DNA from: Phycisphaeraceae bacterium
Lineage (GTDB): Bacteria; Planctomycetota; Phycisphaerae; Phycisphaerales; UBA1924
Length of the DNA stretch: 64,000 nt
Direction: 5' to 3'
Assembly (NCBI GenBank): GCA_019636515.1
Contig: JAHBXI010000005.1
Location: forward strand, 124,001 to 188,000
The notes beneath the pieces were generated by a model. The model made no database searches. It worked only from the letters and a program-made list of their open reading frames with translations, and was not told the origin of the DNA. Below, piece after piece: positions 60,265-64,000 of this stretch; the first letter of the stretch is position 1, and the number at the start of each line of letters is the position of its first letter. Both the position numbers and the translations under genes were made by a program.

Positions 60265-62484
60265 CTACGGTCGAACCCCCAGTTCGGCGCTCCTGGCGTC
60301 GATCTCCCGCCGCACGGCACGCACAAATGACTCAAGCGGCATGGCCCCGAGGTCCTTCTCGACGCCGCGCGCCCGAACCGAGACCGATCCGCTCTCGGCG
60401 TCACGCGGGCCGACCACCGCCATGTACGGGATCTTCTCGTCCGCCGCGACCTTGACCTTGGCCTGGACCCGGTCGTTGGAGTGATCGCATGTCGCGCGGA
60501 CGTCCGCCGCTCGAAGGGCCTGGACGACCGCCGCGGCGTACTCGTTGCTCTTGTCGCTGATGGGAAGCACGCGGACCTGCTCGGGGCTGAGCCACGTGGG
60601 AAACGCCCCGGCGAAGTGTTCGATGAGCACGCCGCAGAACCGCTCCATGCTCCCGAACGGGGCTCGGTGGATGACCACCGGCCGGTGAGGCCGGTTGTCC
60701 GGGCCGACGTACGACAGATCGAACCGGTTGGCCATGTTGTAATCGACCTGAACGGTCCCCAGTTGCCACTCCCGGCCGATCACGTCCTTGACGACAAAGT
60801 CGATCTTCGGCCCGTAGAAGGCCGCTTCACCGGGCTCCTGCGAGAACGGCACCCCCAGCGACCGGGCCGCCTCGAGGCACGCCGCCTCGGCCTTGTCCCA
60901 GGCCTCCTTCGACCCTGTGTACTTCGCCCCGTCAGGGTCCCGCAAGCCCACTCGCACGCGGTAGTCCTTCATGCCCAGCGTGCTGAAGATGACCTTCACC
61001 AGCGACAGGCACCCCTGGATCTCCGCCGGGACCTGGTCCTCGGCGCAGAACAGGTGCGCATCATCCTGCGTAAAACCACGCACACGCGTCAGGCCGTTCA
61101 ACTCACCGGATTGCTCCCAGCGATACACCGTCCCGAACTCGGACAGCCGCACCGGCATGTCTCGGTAGGAGTGCGGGCCGCTCGCGAAGATCTTCGCATG
61201 GTGAGGGCAGTTCATCGGCCTGAGCATGAACCCCTCGACCAGGCGGTCGTCGGGAATCACGCGGTCCGGGGCGATGGTCTGCGAACCGGTGCGCTGGTTG
61301 ATCCCCGCCGCCAGGCGCTCGCTCACGCCCTCGATCCGTGCCATCAGTTCCGCGCACGAACAACCCTGCTCGCACAGCCGTTCGAGCGTCTGTCGCTCGA
61401 CGATCGGGGCGAACTGCGAATCCTTGTAGTACGGGAAATGCCCGGAAGTCTTGTACAGGTCCAGCGACCCGATATGGGGCGTGAAGACCTCCGTGTACCC
61501 CTGCTTCTTGAGTTCCGCCGCGATGAACGACTGGAGTTCCTTGCGGACGATCGACCCCTTGGGAGTCCACAGGATCAGCCCCTGACCCACCGCCTCATCG
61601 ATGTGGAACAGACGCAGCGAGCGGCCGATCACGCGGTGGTCACGCTTGACCGCCTCCTCCCGCTGCTTCAGGTACGCGTCCAGGTCCGCCGGCGTCGCGA
61701 ACGCCGTCCCGTACACGCGCGTCAGGCGGTCGGAGGTCTCGTCACCGTGCCAGTAACTCGACGCCAGCGACAGCACGCACGCCGCCCCGATTCGACCGGT
61801 CGAAGGAACGTGCGGACCGCGGCACAGGTCCTCCCAGTTCCGGCCCGGCTCTCCCGTCGCGTAGAACGACAGCGAGGCGGCCTCGCGTCCGGACGCGCCC
61901 GGGGACTCGGCCGGCGCCGCGCGGGGACCACGGTACACCGACGAGGCCACCCCCATCGCACGCTCGGCGTTGTCAACCTTGTACTTGTTCCCCTCGGACT
62001 TCAGGCGGGTAAGGGCCTGGTCGGCCGGCTGCTCGTACCGGGTGAACGGCCGGTCTTCCTTGATGATCTCCGCGATGCGACGGTTGATCGCCTCGAAGTG
62101 ATCGCTCGAGAGTTTTTTCCCTTCCGGAAGGTGCATGTCGTAGAAGAACCCGGTGTCGGTGGGCGGGCCGTAGGCCAGCAGCACGTCCTTGCCGATCACG
62201 TCCTGGATGGCCTCGGCCATGACGTGCGCCGCCGAGTGGCGCATCAGGAAGAGCGCATCGGCCGCCGCCGCCTGCCCGGGACGCGGGGCGGTCACGATCG
62301 CCACCGACGCGTCCTGGTCGATGACCGACGACAGGTCGCGCAGTTCAGGGCCTGCCCCCAGGTCAACCCGCGCGCCGATCGCCGCCTTCGCAAGGCCCGC
62401 ACCGATCGATGCGGCAATCTCCCCCAGGGTGACCGGGGCCGGGAATTGCTTGGTATCTCCGTTGGGCAGTGTGATCGTGGGCAT
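60265..62484 (-). CDS. thrS: Threonyl-tRNA synthetase with insertions
   Basis: A 739-residue class II synthetase, about 100 longer than usual. The TGS domain (PTITLPNGDTKQF), the SAD/editing domain with HSAAHVMAEAI and CRGPHVPSTG, the catalytic core (MLRPMNCPHH, SEFGTVYRWEQSGEL, GFTQDDAHLFC) and the C-terminal anticodon domain (VRVLPISDKSNEYA) are all there. Extra segments lie in the editing region (near residue 180-205) and before the core motif 2 (near 355-400). The latter has a CEQGCSCAEL cluster. The ATG at 62484 gives the TGS start. Confidence 0.95.
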   Translation of the reverse strand: MPTITLPNGDTKQFPAPVTLGEIAASIGAGLAKAAIGARVDLGAGPELRDLSSVIDQDASVAIVTAPRPGQAAAADALFLMRHSAAHVMAEAIQDVIGKDVLLAYGPPTDTGFFYDMHLPEGKKLSSDHFEAINRRIAEIIKEDRPFTRYEQPADQALTRLKSEGNKYKVDNAERAMGVASSVYRGPRAAPAESPGASGREAASLSFYATGEPGRNWEDLCRGPHVPSTGRIGAACVLSLASSYWHGDETSDRLTRVYGTAFATPADLDAYLKQREEAVKRDHRVIGRSLRLFHIDEAVGQGLILWTPKGSIVRKELQSFIAAELKKQGYTEVFTPHIGSLDLYKTSGHFPYYKDSQFAPIVERQTLERLCEQGCSCAELMARIEGVSERLAAGINQRTGSQTIAPDRVIPDDRLVEGFMLRPMNCPHHAKIFASGPHSYRDMPVRLSEFGTVYRWEQSGELNGLTRVRGFTQDDAHLFCAEDQVPAEIQGCLSLVKVIFSTLGMKDYRVRVGLRDPDGAKYTGSKEAWDKAEAACLEAARSLGVPFSQEPGEAAFYGPKIDFVVKDVIGREWQLGTVQVDYNMANRFDLSYVGPDNRPHRPVVIHRAPFGSMERFCGVLIEHFAGAFPTWLSPEQVRVLPISDKSNEYAAAVVQALRAADVRATCDHSNDRVQAKVKVAADEKIPYMAVVGPRDAESGSVSVRARGVEKDLGAMPLESFVRAVRREIDARSAELGVRP

Positions 62485-62668
62485 GGGGTCGCTCGAGTCC
62501 TGATTCCTTCGCGGGCCTCCGGGCGCTTCGTCCGGGAATCGACGGCCCGTCCCCGGCACGACAGGGCATCGCCTCCATCCCGCGCCGGGAAGGGGCCTGG
62601 CCAGATCCGGCACCAACGGTAGACTGCGTGCGAACCCCTGACATGAAGACCTCCTATCGGAGTTCCCC

Positions 62669-63298
62669 ATGAGCGACGCGACTTCCGCCACGACGCACGT
62701 TCGGCCCGTTCTCTTCGCCGGCCTCCTGGCCGTCACCCTCGCGGCCGGGACGGTCGGGCCGGGCCATTACACCGACATCCACGGTCCCCCGGGGCATGAG
62801 CCGGCGGTCAACGGCGTGACCAACGCGGACGAGTCCCTCCAGCGTCTCGCGTGGCTGCGAGGCACGTGGGTCGGGAACGTCAACGCCGACCGCGTCGAGG
62901 AGACCTGGAGCGCCCCCGCTCACGACTCCATCATCGGCATGTTTCGCTGGCAGTCGGGCGGGCGAACCACCCTCTACGAACTCCTGAGCATCAAGGCCGA
63001 GGAGGGCGTTCCCATCCTTCGGCTGCGTCATTTCGACTCGGTGTTCGAGCCGTGGAAATCCGAACTGGGCGGCGTCGCCTCCCTGCCCTTGGCCGAGTCC
63101 GGCGATGCCCGGGCGTTGTTCCGCAATACGTCCGACGTCGGTGGCATCGCCTCGTGCGAGTACTCCCTCGATGACGGCGGATCCCTCAACATCGCCGTGA
63201 ACTTCAAGGACCCGCAGAGGCCAGCCTTGTCCTTCTCGCTGCGACCCGTGCGCGGTGAGGCGCCGGGCCACGGCCAGCCGCACTCACCGGGGCGATGA
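62669..63298 (+). CDS. Exported DUF6265-like protein
   Basis: A 209-residue protein. GGAG precedes the ATG at 62669, and a hydrophobic N-terminal segment (about residues 13-28) is a signal peptide or anchor. The mature part opens LQRLAWLRGTWVGNVNADRVEETW, then SIIGMFRWQSGGRTTLYELLSI and LRLRHFDSVFEPW, the DUF6265 pattern of a small beta-barrel, lipocalin-like. Ligand unknown. It ends close to the terminator of the convergent Asn/Gly-rich gene. Confidence 0.8.
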   Translation: MSDATSATTHVRPVLFAGLLAVTLAAGTVGPGHYTDIHGPPGHEPAVNGVTNADESLQRLAWLRGTWVGNVNADRVEETWSAPAHDSIIGMFRWQSGGRTTLYELLSIKAEEGVPILRLRHFDSVFEPWKSELGGVASLPLAESGDARALFRNTSDVGGIASCEYSLDDGGSLNIAVNFKDPQRPALSFSLRPVRGEAPGHGQPHSPGR

Positions 63299-63316
63299 AC
63301 TAGGATCCCCTTGCTC

Positions 63317-63353
63317 AAAAACAACACCGGCCCGGGCATGACCCGAGCCGGTG
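63317..63353 (-). terminator. Intrinsic terminator of the Asn/Gly-rich gene
   Basis: CACCGGCCCGGG and CCCGAGCCGGTG (63325-63353) form a 12-bp stem with one G-T pair and a 5-nt loop. On the minus strand it is followed by TTGTTTTT (63317-63324). It lies about 30 nt after the stop at 63383. Confidence 0.8.
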
Positions 63354-63382
63354 CGAGGAGTGGATTTGAGACCGCCGACGGA

Positions 63383-64000
63383 TCAGGCCGCCTGACGGAT
63401 CGTCGTGCCCTCACCCGCCGCCGCCACGAAGGACGTGGGCTGGATGGCCGTACCGCCGACCGCCTGGCCGTAGCCGAACGGAGCCAGCGGGTTGACGAAG
63501 CCGGGGTACCCGATCCCGCTCAGCCCGTTGAACGAGTTGAAGGGGACGCCGCCGAACCACGGGGTGTACCCGCCGCTCGGGAACTGGCCGCTGTAGGGCT
63601 GGCCGTTGACAATCTGGCCATTGAAAAACTGGCTGTTGAAGTACGGCGTGTACGTCGCCCCGGGGAAGACCACGTCCGTCCCATTGAAATTGAACGGGTT
63701 GAACGAGCCGGTGTTCCAGGGCGTGTACGCCCCGAAGGTCGGCGTGAGACCGCCGATCGTGGGGAGCCACGAGTTGGAGACGGGGATGTTTGAGTGCAAG
63801 GCGTTCCAGGTCGGCAGGTTCACGGGCAGACCGTTCTGAACCAGGGCGTTCTGGGAGAGCCAGTTCTGGTACAGGGCCGCCTGGTTGAACCCGCCGTTCT
63901 GGAAGCCATTGAAGATCGGGGTGTGCTGGATCGCGTTGGTGAGGGAGAGCCCCTGGTTGGTCTGGCCGTTGAGGAAATGGACATTCCAGGGCATCCCGAT
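63383..64000 (-). CDS. Asn/Gly/Phe-rich low-complexity protein (may be 5'-partial)
   Basis: At least 203 residues, and the reading frame stays open to the window edge, so the true start may lie outside. An ATG is at 63994, with too little sequence before it to judge. The sequence is rich in Asn, Gly, Phe, Tyr, Pro and Gln, with recurring NGQ/FNG units (FNGFQNGGFNQ, FNGQIVNGQPYSGQ) and almost no charged residues. This composition is like surface or amyloid-like adhesive proteins. No signal peptide can be checked. The function is unknown. Confidence 0.6.
   Translation of the reverse strand: MGMPWNVHFLNGQTNQGLSLTNAIQHTPIFNGFQNGGFNQAALYQNWLSQNALVQNGLPVNLPTWNALHSNIPVSNSWLPTIGGLTPTFGAYTPWNTGSFNPFNFNGTDVVFPGATYTPYFNSQFFNGQIVNGQPYSGQFPSGGYTPWFGGVPFNSFNGLSGIGYPGFVNPLAPFGYGQAVGGTAIQPTSFVAAAGEGTTIRQAA

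Overview
The window is a high-GC chromosomal segment from a diderm bacterium, most likely a planctomycete of the class Phycisphaerae. The placement is inference. It rests on two exported proteins with a Pro-x-Pro / hydrophobic / basic C-terminal sorting tail (PEP-CTERM-like), an LptD-type outer-membrane protein, PBP2 and RodA (a peptidoglycan wall), several lipoproteins and pseudopilins, and similarity of many proteins to that group as I recall them. I see no plasmid, phage, insertion sequence, integrase or CRISPR array. It reads as ordinary core chromosome with short lineage-specific operons between.

Layout. 0-4.3 kb: three tRNA genes (Arg-CCT, Glu-CTC, Arg-ACG), a PEP-CTERM-like protein, a small gene behind a possible structured leader, a CPBP protease and rpsT. 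4.4-13.3 kb: an alpha/beta-hydrolase lipoprotein, xseA, a glycosyltransferase and half of an oligopeptide-type ABC transporter (one permease, one ATPase) behind a thioredoxin-like protein. 13.3-19.3 kb (minus strand): a lipoprotein serpin, a 7Fe ferredoxin, a HEAT-repeat lipoprotein and a very large LptD. 19.4-25.8 kb: an FAH-family enzyme, a pseudopilin, an MBL-fold hydrolase, a DUF4442-like protein and a two-component system. 25.8-33.9 kb: thiS-DUF1569-thiG, a Ppx/GppA-HD phosphatase, a heme-oxygenase operon with a Fur-box-like palindrome over its promoter, tyrS and a ThiF/MoeB enzyme. 33.9-44.3 kb: ispG, a double-VWA membrane protein, crcB/fluC, a second PEP-CTERM-like protein, pabB and ppdK. 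44.4-46.7 kb: a formyltransferase and a WcaI-like glycosyltransferase. 46.8-49.7 kb: a compact four-gene operon (exported protein, Cys-rich small lipoprotein, MauE-like redox membrane protein, pseudopilin) with a good sigma70-type promoter. This is my best candidate for an undescribed system. 49.7-55.6 kb (minus): mrdA-rodA-rsmG and sucD. 55.7-64 kb: folE2, an amidohydrolase, a glycosyltransferase, a glycine-zipper lipoprotein, a UPF0314 protein, thrS, a DUF6265 protein and an Asn/Gly-rich protein reaching the window edge.

How it fits together. The segment mixes envelope building (LptD, PBP2/RodA, glycosyltransferases, formyltransferase, surface-sorted proteins) with cofactor routes: thiamine thiazole (ThiS, ThiG, a ThiF-like enzyme), folate/pterin (FolE2, PabB), isoprenoids (IspG) and heme iron (heme oxygenase). 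Translation genes (rpsT, tyrS, thrS, rsmG, tRNAs) and central metabolism (PPDK, SucD) are also present. Genes on one strand are often packed with 4-bp ATGA or GTGA overlaps, indicating translational coupling. Start codons were chosen from Shine-Dalgarno sequences, signal peptides and neighbour boundaries, and several remain uncertain. No database or folding program was available.
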